Positions 1-6,035 are shown, numbered from the stretch's first letter. The stretch: 6,442 bases of DNA from an uncultured Bacilli bacterium (GCA_947589165.1 CANQCH010000063.1:1-6442); one strand, 5' to 3'. A program made the numbers and translations. The notes: a model not told the origin generated them from the sequence alone.

Positions 1-91
1 TATCATCACATTATCGGTTCCTGAAATTTTGATGGCAAATTGGAATAACTGTCACATTTCTATTTTAATTGCACATTAGTATTAATCGACG

Positions 92-108
92 ACAATAGTT
101 AATATTGT
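92..108. promoter_or_regulatory. Perfect dyad overlapping the promoter of the TasA-like gene
   Basis: ACAATA (92-97) and TATTGT (103-108) form a perfect 6-base inverted repeat around a 5-base centre. The right arm overlaps the candidate -35 element TTGTTT at 105-110, which is where a repressor could block RNA polymerase. No long T-run follows directly, so it is a poor terminator. The arms are short and AT-rich and could arise by chance. I recognise no known operator in it. Confidence 0.25.
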
Positions 109-133
109 TTAAAATTAATTTTTATGGTAAAAT
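105..133 (+). promoter_or_regulatory. Candidate sigma-A promoter with extended -10 for the TasA-like gene
   Basis: The -35 candidate is TTGTTT (105-110). A 17-base spacer separates it from the -10 candidate TAAAAT (128-133). TG at 125-126 stands one base before the -10, giving the extended form TGgTAAAAT. Transcription would start near 140, only about 12 bases before the ATG at 152, so the Shine-Dalgarno site would lie at the very 5' end of the message. The spacing is ideal and the -10 differs from consensus at one base; the -35 is weak. Confidence 0.55.
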
Positions 134-140
134 TAATAAT

Positions 141-146
141 AGGTGG
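141..146 (+). promoter_or_regulatory. Shine-Dalgarno site that decides the start at 152
   Basis: AGGTGG lies five bases before the ATG at 152. It contains the in-frame GTG at 143, which could be mistaken for a start three codons upstream. That GTG has no Shine-Dalgarno site of its own and would begin only a few bases after the predicted transcription start, so the ATG is the better start. Confidence 0.75.
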
Positions 147-151
147 CGGAT

Positions 152-1297
152 ATGAAAATAAAAGAAAGGTTGCAAAAGTTATATGCTAATCGTAATTTAT
201 TTATTGCGGTATGTGTTAGTCTTTTAACAATTCTTTCTTTAGGTATCTCATATTCCGCTTTTTTTACGGTTAAATCTAATAGTAATAATCAAACTGTTGC
301 TACCGGTAACTTACGGGTTTCTTATAGTGGTAGTTATTTTGAAGAAGTATCTTTAAGTACGAATGATATTTTACCTTTACCGGATCGAGAAGGCATGTTA
401 CAAAGTAAATCCCGGATTATTTATGTGGATAATTTAGTGGCGGCCGAAGATAATCCTAGTACTTTAAGTACTGAATATTTTTTAACTATTGGTTATGATA
501 TTGTTAATTATCAAAAAGAACGGCAAGAAGAAACGGATAAATTAACTCCTATTGAGTTAATTCGTTTTGCCGTTTATGATTATGATGCTAAAAGTCAACA
601 AAGTACCTTAATCATGGGGCCTTTAAGTATTGCTGATTTACCTATTTACTATTTAGATACGGAAGATTATCGCAATAATCGTTATCTTATTTTACATGAT
701 ACAATCAGTAATTCGCCATCAGATCATACGAAAACTTATCAAGTAAAAGTTTGGTTATCAGATCAAGCGACCCCGAGTGCTAGTAATACCTATTTTTATG
801 TTGATAGTGCAATTGAAGCCGGTGTTTTAGGGGCGGAAAAGAATTACACTTTAAAAGGTAAAGTTTTAAAAGCTGATGACACGGTAGCAACTGATGCCGA
901 AATTTCTTTCCAAAATGGCTATGTCCAAGTTGATGCCGAAGGCGGATTTACGGTTAATAATATTCCGGGGGGTACTTATAATGTTAATATTAAAGTGGGG
1001 AAAGAAAGTTATAATGGTAATTTAACCATTCAAGCTGGTGATAGTTTACGCTTAACACCAATAAATAGTTTTCCCGCGGTAAGTAGTGGAAGTATTTATA
1101 ATTATGCTTACGCCAATGGCACGACCATTGGGCAAATTGTGCAAGCTAATGATTTAACGTATCCACTTAGTGATCTAACTTTTAATGATGCAACTTATAA
1201 TTTAAGTGCTACTTATTCTCTTACGAGTAATCAAAGTGAAATAAGCAACTTAACATTTAAATTAACAGATGCTGGGGGCTTTACTTTAACTATTTAA
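152..1297 (+). CDS. Exported TasA/camelysin-like protein with C-terminal prealbumin-like repeat domain
   Basis: A secreted or surface protein of 381 residues; its exact role is unknown. Seen: a basic N-terminus (residues 2-14), a hydrophobic segment (about 15-35), then ISYSA/FFTVKSN with TVATGNLRVSYS following. This aligns by eye with the TasA signal region (WAA/FNDIKS, then TFASGTLDLS), so cleavage by a SipW-type signal peptidase after Ala36 is likely. The middle (about 60-225) is polar and beta-rich and I do not recognise it. Residues about 232-299 read as a carboxypeptidase-regulatory/prealbumin-like beta-sandwich (YTLKGKV, then GGFTVNNIPGGTYNVNIK). There is no LPXTG motif or C-terminal membrane anchor. 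In family members studied in Bacillus, such proteins form matrix fibres or are released. ATG 152 is chosen over GTG 143, which lies inside the Shine-Dalgarno site. The gene has its own candidate promoter and terminator, so it is probably monocistronic. No signal peptidase gene is visible here. Confidence 0.7.
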   Translation: MKIKERLQKLYANRNLFIAVCVSLLTILSLGISYSAFFTVKSNSNNQTVATGNLRVSYSGSYFEEVSLSTNDILPLPDREGMLQSKSRIIYVDNLVAAEDNPSTLSTEYFLTIGYDIVNYQKERQEETDKLTPIELIRFAVYDYDAKSQQSTLIMGPLSIADLPIYYLDTEDYRNNRYLILHDTISNSPSDHTKTYQVKVWLSDQATPSASNTYFYVDSAIEAGVLGAEKNYTLKGKVLKADDTVATDAEISFQNGYVQVDAEGGFTVNNIPGGTYNVNIKVGKESYNGNLTIQAGDSLRLTPINSFPAVSSGSIYNYAYANGTTIGQIVQANDLTYPLSDLTFNDATYNLSATYSLTSNQSEISNLTFKLTDAGGFTLTI

Positions 1298-1319
1298 CCA
1301 GCAACTTTTTCTTTTTTTT
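1270..1319 (+). terminator. Probable intrinsic terminator with stem starting inside the TasA-like gene
   Basis: TGCTGG (1270-1275) pairs perfectly with CCAGCA (1298-1303). Two bases later comes a T-rich tract, TTTTTC followed by eight T (1306-1319). The 22-base loop contains a small inner pairing of TTAA (1286-1289) with TTAA (1294-1297). The left arm lies within the last ten codons and the loop contains the stop codon. The large loop and six-pair stem make this less certain than the terminator after tyrS. Confidence 0.5.
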
Positions 1320-1334
1320 ATTCATAAGAAAGAG

Positions 1335-1340
1335 TAAAAT
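1335..1340 (+). promoter_or_regulatory. Candidate -10 element for the ZIP-led operon
   Basis: TAAAAT lies in the 63-base gap after the TasA-like gene, eight bases before the Shine-Dalgarno site. The start of transcription would be near 1347, about 14 bases before the ATG. No TG extension is present, and the position 17 bases upstream is only a T-run, so the -35 is poor. It is supported mainly by its position, which matches the other two intergenic promoters in this window. Confidence 0.35.
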
Positions 1341-1360
1341 AAAAGCTAGGAAGTGACAAA

Positions 1361-2083
1361 ATGCTTTGGGGATTATTATTTACTTTTCTGTGTGGTTTAT
1401 TTTTTTTAGCCGGGATGTTTCTTTACCGGGCCAGTAAAAATAAAACCGCTTTAACGATTTTTGCTTCAGCCTGTGCCTTTGTGGTTATTTTAGGCTTAAT
1501 TTGCTTTGATTTACTACCTGAGATCAAAGAGTTTTCGCATTTGTGGTCATATTTATTTATAATAGTTGGTTTTTTGTTAATTCATGCTCTCGATTTATTA
1601 ATTCCCCATCATCACCATCATCATCACGATAATGATTATGCGACCAAAGCGCATGTTAAGCATTTAGAACATATTGGAATTATTACCATTATTGCCTTAA
1701 CTTTGCATAATTTTATCGAAGGAATTGGCCTTTATAGCTTAACGGTAAATAATTTAAAACAAGGTTTAATTTTAGGTTTAGGAATTGGATTCCATAATTT
1801 ACCTTTAGGGATTCAAATTGGCGCTTTACCCCAAGATAAAAAACATTGGGGCCTAACTGTTCTTTTAGTTTTTTCGGCCGTATTAGGTGGTCTTGTAACC
1901 ATTTGTTTTGGGGCCTTACCAACTTTTTTAACCGAAATTATCATCTGCTTAACTTTAGGGATGATTGGCCATATATTACTTTTCGAACTTTTAGGCGAAT
2001 TAATCAATAATCGGCAGAAAAAAGAAACAATGTATGGTATAATAGTAGGGATAATTATATTAATCATTATTAATTTACTTTAG
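1361..2083 (+). CDS. ZIP-family divalent metal transporter (ZupT/GufA-like), altered TM5 motif
   Basis: A predicted inner-membrane carrier importing a divalent cation such as Zn, Mn or Fe; the true substrate cannot be read. The 240 residues fit about eight membrane segments: roughly 2-22, 30-50, 61-82, 105-128, 133-155, 164-186, 189-213 and 224-240. The TM2 end has DLLPE (50-54). TM4 carries the ZIP metal motif HNFIEG (His116, Asn117, Glu120). TM5 carries HNLPLG (His145, Asn146), where the usual HN-P-EG Glu is Leu149. The loop between TM3 and TM4 holds seven consecutive His (83-89) and further His at 98, 101 and 104, typical of the ZIP variable metal-sensing loop. The Shine-Dalgarno AGGAAG (1348-1353) is seven bases before ATG. 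It is the first gene of a five-gene run; no metal-regulator operator is recognised. The family is secure, the specificity open. Confidence 0.85.
   Translation: MLWGLLFTFLCGLFFLAGMFLYRASKNKTALTIFASACAFVVILGLICFDLLPEIKEFSHLWSYLFIIVGFLLIHALDLLIPHHHHHHHDNDYATKAHVKHLEHIGIITIIALTLHNFIEGIGLYSLTVNNLKQGLILGLGIGFHNLPLGIQIGALPQDKKHWGLTVLLVFSAVLGGLVTICFGALPTFLTEIIICLTLGMIGHILLFELLGELINNRQKKETMYGIIVGIIILIIINLL
2035..2043 (+). promoter_or_regulatory. Possible internal promoter: perfect extended -10 in the 3' end of the ZIP gene
   Basis: TGGTATAAT matches the extended -10 consensus at every specified position. Transcription would start near 2050 and leave a leader of about 49 bases before the SDR gene, supplying the downstream four genes independently of the ZIP gene. 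There is no good -35 at 2015-2020. The sequence is also coding (Met-Tyr-Gly-Ile-Ile), and about one such match is expected by chance in AT-rich DNA of this length, so it is tentative. Confidence 0.35.
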
Positions 2084-2098
2084 AAAGGGTAGTGACTT

Positions 2099-2992
2099 AT
2101 GAAAAAAATATTAGTAACGGGAGCTGCAGGGACTATTGGCCTACAAGTTTTAAAATATCTTTTAAGTGAAGGTAAATATGAAATAACGGCTTTAGATTTA
2201 AAAAATAATAATTCCGTCGCAAAATTAAAAAAATATAAAAAAAGAATTAATATTATTTATGGTGATGTTTGTAATCGTGTTTTAATTGAAGCATTGGTGA
2301 AAGACTTTGATTGTATTATTCATTTGGCGGGCGTTTTACCACCCCTTGCCGATGTCAAAAAAGGTTTAGCTCACGAAATAGATTATAAGGGAACGGAAAA
2401 TATTGTCCGGGCTATTAATTACTATAATCCTAAGTGTCATTTACTTTATGCTTCAACTATGCTTCTTTATCGGGGCAAAATTAAATTAGGGGAATACGAT
2501 TATTATGCTTTAGCGAAAAAAGAAGCCGAAACTTTAATTAAAGAAAAATTAAAAAATTATACTATTTTACGCTTACCTTTAGTTTTAAGTTTAATGAAAG
2601 AATCTTTAATTTTAAATGGTTATAAAACCGATCAAGTTTTATGGATTACAAAAGAAGATGCCGGTTATTGTTTCGTTAAATGTATTGCGTATTTAAAAGA
2701 ATTAAATCATAAAGTTTATAGTGTAAGTGCCGGGGAAGCCGTTACTTATCAAGAAATTTTAACCAATATTTTAAAAGAATATGGCTTAAGTTGGAAATAT
2801 TTAGGGGCGCGAATTTTTATGGATAAATATCATTTATGTGGCGAATGCAGTGATAATGATACGTTAAATGCCATTATAAGTTACCGGAATGATACCTTAA
2901 ATGATTATTATAAAAGGTTACATCAAGCCGGGAAAAATCGGACTGTTAGTAAATTTTTCGGCCGTTTATTTATTAAAGGCGGTTCTAAATGA
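2099..2992 (+). CDS. Extended SDR, NAD(P)-dependent epimerase/dehydratase-like
   Basis: A Rossmann-fold oxidoreductase of 297 residues, probably cytosolic, acting on a nucleotide sugar, sterol-like or other hydroxylated substrate that cannot be identified here. Seen: the nucleotide-binding loop TGAAGTIG (7-14), ALDL with Asp33 at the end of beta-2 (suggesting NAD preference), GDV (55-57), HLAG (75-78), the active-site Ser/Thr in YAST (117-120), and the catalytic YALAK (Tyr136, Lys140). RLP (158-160) stands where epimerases usually have R-P. Length is near the usual 300-330 of extended SDRs. The C-terminal half is less typical, with Cys residues at 191, 195, 247 and 250 and a basic tail. The start follows GGG (2087-2089), nine bases upstream, and only 15 bases separate it from the ZIP gene. 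Its stop overlaps the patatin start, so the two are probably translationally coupled. Confidence 0.8.
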   Translation: MKKILVTGAAGTIGLQVLKYLLSEGKYEITALDLKNNNSVAKLKKYKKRINIIYGDVCNRVLIEALVKDFDCIIHLAGVLPPLADVKKGLAHEIDYKGTENIVRAINYYNPKCHLLYASTMLLYRGKIKLGEYDYYALAKKEAETLIKEKLKNYTILRLPLVLSLMKESLILNGYKTDQVLWITKEDAGYCFVKCIAYLKELNHKVYSVSAGEAVTYQEILTNILKEYGLSWKYLGARIFMDKYHLCGECSDNDTLNAIISYRNDTLNDYYKRLHQAGKNRTVSKFFGRLFIKGGSK

Positions 2993-4017
2993 TTGGGCTC
3001 GCCTTATCGGGTGGTAGTTTAAGAGGCGCCTATGAAGTGGGGGCCTATTTTGCTTTTAAAAAATGTCATATTAAATTTGATGGCTTTGTCGGCACGAGTA
3101 TTGGTTCGTTTAATGCCGCGATGTTAGCCGCCGGCCGTGACCGTGAATTATTAAAATTTTGGCAAAATATTGATGTCGCCCAGGTTTTAAATTTAGATGA
3201 TAATTTTGTGAAAGCTCTAAAAAATAAAAATTTACCGGGGACCATCGCCGGTTTAACCCATATTATTACAAATAAAGGTATTAGTACGATTGGGTTAAAA
3301 GAAGCTTTAGAAAAACTAAATGTCGAAGCCGATATTCGCCGTAGTCCCAAAGATTATGGTTTAGTCACAGTCCGGGTCAAACCTTTAAAGGTTTTACATT
3401 TATTTAAAGAAGATATACCGGAAGGTAAAATGAATGATTATATCATGGGAAGTTGTTATTTCCCGGGCTTTAAACAAGAAAAAATAATCGACGATAAATA
3501 TTATTTAGATGGGGGCTTTTATGATGCCATGCCGGTGAATATGTTACTGGCTAAAAATTATCACCATGTTTATGCCATTGATTTACAAGCCCCCGGCATT
3601 AAACAAAAAATAAAAGATCCGGCGCGGACCACCATTATTCAAGCGAGTCGGCCGTTAGGGAGTATTTTTACTTTAAGTAATAAAAGAATTAATGATAATA
3701 TTAAACTAGGTTATTATGATACCATTAAAATTTTAAAAAAATTAGATGGGCAAAATTTTATCTTTAAAAAGCGACCCCAAGTGTGTTATGATAGGATGGT
3801 TAAAAAAATTTCTGCGCGACGTCTAACCGAAGTAAAATTTTATTTTCCCACTTTAACGGGGAAAGATTTAGTTATTGCCGTCGTGGAATATTTTATGAAG
3901 GCAAATAATTATGATTACTTGCGAATATATAATATTAAGAAAGTAATCCGCAAATTGAAAAAACATAAGCAAAAACCTTATGGATTGTATCATTTTATCC
4001 AAGATTTAAAAATTTAG
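2989..4017 (+). CDS. Patatin-like phospholipase / acyl hydrolase
   Basis: A predicted serine lipid acyl hydrolase of 342 residues with the Ser-Asp dyad of the patatin family. Seen: the oxyanion loop GGSLRG (8-13), the nucleophile elbow GTSIG with Ser37 (35-39), and the DGG motif with catalytic Asp174 (174-176) followed by a PVN segment. All key residues are intact. No signal peptide or membrane segment is visible, so it is likely cytosolic or loosely membrane-bound, acting on membrane phospholipids or other acyl esters. The C-terminal 140 residues are basic and contain an NKRINDNIKLGYYDT stretch typical of bacterial YqhO/RssA-like members. The ATGA overlap with the SDR stop and an imperfect Shine-Dalgarno AAGGCGG (2976-2982) indicate coupled translation. 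The start is fixed by the family rule that the glycine-rich loop lies close to the N-terminus. Substrate is not predictable. Confidence 0.87.
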   Translation: MIGLALSGGSLRGAYEVGAYFAFKKCHIKFDGFVGTSIGSFNAAMLAAGRDRELLKFWQNIDVAQVLNLDDNFVKALKNKNLPGTIAGLTHIITNKGISTIGLKEALEKLNVEADIRRSPKDYGLVTVRVKPLKVLHLFKEDIPEGKMNDYIMGSCYFPGFKQEKIIDDKYYLDGGFYDAMPVNMLLAKNYHHVYAIDLQAPGIKQKIKDPARTTIIQASRPLGSIFTLSNKRINDNIKLGYYDTIKILKKLDGQNFIFKKRPQVCYDRMVKKISARRLTEVKFYFPTLTGKDLVIAVVEYFMKANNYDYLRIYNIKKVIRKLKKHKQKPYGLYHFIQDLKI

Positions 4018-4021
4018 GAGG
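4016..4021 (+). promoter_or_regulatory. Consensus Shine-Dalgarno overlapping the patatin stop codon
   Basis: AGGAGG shares its first two bases with the TAG stop of the patatin gene (4015-4017) and sits five bases before the ATG at 4027. It is the only full-consensus site in the window and suggests that the YeeI-type gene is translated more strongly than its upstream neighbours. Confidence 0.85.
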
Positions 4022-4026
4022 TAATT

Positions 4027-4743
4027 ATGGGTAGAGCATACGAAGTTAGAAAATATAGTATTCAAAAAACAGGAGCGGCTAAAGGCAAAATATATACGAC
4101 TTTTGCCAAAGAAATCTATTTAGCTGCGAAAAAAGGTTTACCAGATCCTGATAGTAATGTGGCTTTAAAAAGATTAATTGATAAAGCCAAGAAAAATCAA
4201 GTGCCTAGTGATATTATTAATCGGGCCATTGATAAAGCGAAAGGCGTTGGGGGCGAAGATTATCATGAAGTTATTTATGAAGGTTTTGGTCCTGGAGCTT
4301 CAACGTTTATTATTAAATGTTTAACGGACAATGTTAATCGAACAGTGGGGATGGTCCGAGCTGCCTTTAATAAAGTTAATAAAAGTTTAGGTGTAACCAA
4401 TAGTGTGGCTTATAATTACGATCATTTAGGTATCGTGTCTTTTAAGTATCCAAATGAAGAAGAAGTCTTTAATTATTTATTAGAAAATGGGCTCGAACCA
4501 GTTGATTTTGAGAGTGAAGATGGCGAAATTATTATTACGGTTAATCCGAGTGATGTGAATCCTTTAAAAGATATTTTAGAAAAATTAATTCCGAATGTGG
4601 AATTTATTATTGATGAAGTCGGAATGTATGCTAAGGATAAAATCACTTTAACGGGCGATGATAAAGTTATCTATGACCGGTTATATAATCTTCTTGATGA
4701 AATTGAAGATGTTTCCGAAATTTATACGAATGTAGGTGAATAA
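4027..4743 (+). CDS. YebC/TACO1-family protein, YeeI-type
   Basis: A cytosolic protein of 238 residues, the usual length of the family. Older annotation calls it a probable transcriptional regulator. More recent work on the family, including mitochondrial TACO1, points to a translation factor that helps ribosomes through difficult sequences such as polyproline. Seen: the N-terminal helical domain with GKIYTTFAKEIYLAAKKG (20-37) and DPDSN (40-44), RAIDKAKG (66-73), YEGFGP (84-89), and DNVNRT (101-106). The C-terminus ends in EIYTNV, as in YeeI/YeeN (remembered comparison: YHNV). The opening MGRAYEVRKY differs from the GRKW start of B. subtilis YeeI, lacking its Trp. It is directly followed by tyrS with one base between them, and its last codons hold the tyrS Shine-Dalgarno site, which fits a role in translation. 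Family is very secure; the exact paralogue (YeeI rather than YrbC) rests on memory of sequences. Confidence 0.92.
   Translation: MGRAYEVRKYSIQKTGAAKGKIYTTFAKEIYLAAKKGLPDPDSNVALKRLIDKAKKNQVPSDIINRAIDKAKGVGGEDYHEVIYEGFGPGASTFIIKCLTDNVNRTVGMVRAAFNKVNKSLGVTNSVAYNYDHLGIVSFKYPNEEEVFNYLLENGLEPVDFESEDGEIIITVNPSDVNPLKDILEKLIPNVEFIIDEVGMYAKDKITLTGDDKVIYDRLYNLLDEIEDVSEIYTNVGE
4734..4739 (+). promoter_or_regulatory. Shine-Dalgarno site that decides the tyrS start at 4745
   Basis: AGGTGA lies five bases before the ATG at 4745, inside the last codons of the YeeI-type gene. It contains an in-frame GTG (4736) that would add Met-Asn-Lys, but that codon is part of the ribosome-binding site itself. The spacing and layout match those of the gene at 152. 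Confidence 0.8.
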
Positions 4744-4744
4744 G

Positions 4745-5971
4745 ATGACGGTTTATGAAGATTTAAAATGGCGGGGTTTAGTTCAAGATATTTCGGATCC
4801 CGAATTAATTGAAAAATTAAACGCCGGCGGCCTAACTTTTTATATTGGCACTGATCCGACGGCTGATTCCATGCATATTGGCCATTATTCTTCCTTTTTA
4901 ATTTCGAAACGATTAGCTAAAGCCGGACATCATCCTATTCTTTTAGTCGGGGGGGCTACGGGCTTAATCGGGGATCCGAAACCAACTAGTGAACGGCCGA
5001 TGATCAGTAAAGAAGAAGTTTTAAAAAATTACGAAGGTTTAAAAGCTCAAGCCGAAAGGATTTTTGGCTTTGAAGTAGTTAATAACTACGATTGGACGAA
5101 GGATATTAATGTCTTAGATTTTTTACGCGATTATGGGAAATATTTTAATATTAATTACATGCTAGCTAAAGATAAAGTTAAATCCCGATTAGAAAGTGGT
5201 ATTACTTATGCCGAATTTTCTTATATGATTTTACAAGCCTTAGACTTTTTACATTTATTTGAAACGCGGAATTGTACTTTACAAGTCGCGGGTTCTGATC
5301 AATGGGGAAATATTACGTCGGGAATTGAATTAATTCGGAAAAAATTAGATCAAACGGCTTATGGGATGGTGATGCCTCTCGTAACCGATTCCAATGGAGT
5401 AAAATTTGGCAAAACCGAAGGTAATGCCTTATGGCTTGATAAAAATAAAACGTCAGCTTACGAATTATATCAATATTTAATTAATCTCGAAGATAGTATG
5501 ATTATTGATTATTTAAAAAAATTAACCTTTTTAACGCCCGAAGAAATAACCGCATACGAAAAGAAAAATCGCGAACATCCTGAACTACGCGAAGCTCATA
5601 AACGCTTAGCCCAAGAAATTATTACCGATATTCATGGGGAAGCGGAATACCGAAAAGCGCAAGAAATTAGTGAATCTTTATTTAGTGATAAAATTTGGAA
5701 TTTAACGAGCGCGGATATAATGATGAGCTTAAAAGATTTACCGAACTTTAATGTTACGGTGGGCACGAATATTTTAGATGTTTTAGTAACTAATAATATT
5801 TGTACTAGTAAAAGAGAAGCGAGAGAAATGGTTAGTGGTAAGGCTATTAGTATTAATAATAAAAAAATTACGGATATTAACGAAGCCATAACTCGTGATA
5901 TGGCGATTGATGGGAAAGTATTATTAATTAAAAAAGGGAAAAAGAATTATTATTTAGGTATTTTAGCTTAA
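4745..5971 (+). CDS. tyrS: Tyrosyl-tRNA synthetase
   Basis: Charges tRNA-Tyr with tyrosine using ATP in the cytosol; a class I synthetase acting as a homodimer. At 408 residues it is close to the roughly 420 of Bacillus TyrRS. Seen: FYIGTDPTADSMHIGH with the HIGH motif at 44-47, the tyrosine-binding trio Tyr160, Gln164 and Asp167 with the same spacing as Tyr169, Gln173 and Asp176 in the Bacillus stearothermophilus enzyme, VAGSDQWGN (181-189), and KFGKT (220-224) as the KMSKS-equivalent loop. A C-terminal S4 RNA-binding domain covers about 343-400. ATG 4745 is chosen over GTG 4736. It starts one base after the YeeI-type stop, so there is no space for the T-box leader that often controls tyrS in Bacillota; expression must come from the upstream operon promoter or promoters. 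An intrinsic terminator follows at once. Identification is certain. Confidence 0.98.
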   Translation: MTVYEDLKWRGLVQDISDPELIEKLNAGGLTFYIGTDPTADSMHIGHYSSFLISKRLAKAGHHPILLVGGATGLIGDPKPTSERPMISKEEVLKNYEGLKAQAERIFGFEVVNNYDWTKDINVLDFLRDYGKYFNINYMLAKDKVKSRLESGITYAEFSYMILQALDFLHLFETRNCTLQVAGSDQWGNITSGIELIRKKLDQTAYGMVMPLVTDSNGVKFGKTEGNALWLDKNKTSAYELYQYLINLEDSMIIDYLKKLTFLTPEEITAYEKKNREHPELREAHKRLAQEIITDIHGEAEYRKAQEISESLFSDKIWNLTSADIMMSLKDLPNFNVTVGTNILDVLVTNNICTSKREAREMVSGKAISINNKKITDINEAITRDMAIDGKVLLIKKGKKNYYLGILA

Positions 5972-5972
5972 G

Positions 5973-6006
5973 GAAGATTAAATTTTTTAATCTTCTTTTT
6001 TCTTTT
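5973..6006 (+). terminator. Strong intrinsic terminator after tyrS
   Basis: GAAGATTAAA (5973-5982) pairs perfectly with TTTAATCTTC (5986-5995), giving ten base pairs around a three-base loop (or nine pairs and a five-base loop). The T-tract TTTTTTCTTTT follows immediately (5996-6006). The stem begins one base after the tyrS stop codon. It ends the operon and separates it from the DUF3800 gene. Confidence 0.93.
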
Positions 6007-6008
6007 CA

Positions 6009-6017
6009 TGATATGAT
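6009..6017 (+). promoter_or_regulatory. Extended -10 promoter for the DUF3800 gene
   Basis: TGaTATGAT is an extended -10 with one mismatch in the hexamer (TATGAT, 6012-6017). It lies directly after the tyrS terminator. The region 17 bases upstream (5989-5994) falls in the terminator stem and is not a good -35, so the TG extension would have to compensate. The start of transcription would be near 6024, about 12 bases before the ATG, with the Shine-Dalgarno site at the 5' end of the message. Confidence 0.55.
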
Positions 6018-6035
6018 TACTGCAAGGGGGATTTT

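Noticed and set aside
1..51. Open - strand frame running off the left edge
   Set aside because: It has no well-placed start codon with a Shine-Dalgarno site inside the window. The only starts are at the extreme edge, with a weak AGGA too far away.
2..79. Open + strand frame from the left edge to a TAG, possible C-terminus of an upstream gene
   Set aside because: Only 25 codons are visible and they match nothing I recognise. A frame of this length is common by chance, so the end of an upstream gene can neither be shown nor excluded.
1304..1335. Hairpin ACTTTTTCTT with AAGAAAGAGT between the TasA-like and ZIP genes
   Set aside because: The ten-pair stem is almost all A-T with one G-T pair and has no T-run after it on the + strand. 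It follows from the T-rich tract facing the A-rich promoter region. The G-C stem at 1270-1303 explains termination better.
1713..2067. Two overlapping open frames on the - strand opposite the ZIP gene
   Set aside because: They lie wholly opposite a gene with clear ZIP motifs and have no recognisable domain. They are antisense shadows.
2990..2992. TGA read as Trp (Mycoplasma-type code)
   Set aside because: Reading through would add only about ten codons before a TAA, the patatin start overlaps this TGA in the usual ATGA form, and all Trp in the window is TGG.
3066..3350. Open frame on the - strand opposite the patatin gene
   Set aside because: It lies opposite the segment that includes the nucleophile Ser37 region and shows no family features of its own. 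It is a shadow.
4022..4744. T-box or other riboswitch before tyrS
   Set aside because: The upstream sequence is the intact YeeI-type gene with a one-base gap. No leader exists in which such an element could sit.
5632..5889. Open frame on the - strand opposite the tyrS 3' end
   Set aside because: It is opposite the S4-domain region of tyrS; its Leu/Ile-rich translation is what antisense of Asn/Lys/Asp-rich coding gives. There is no supporting context.
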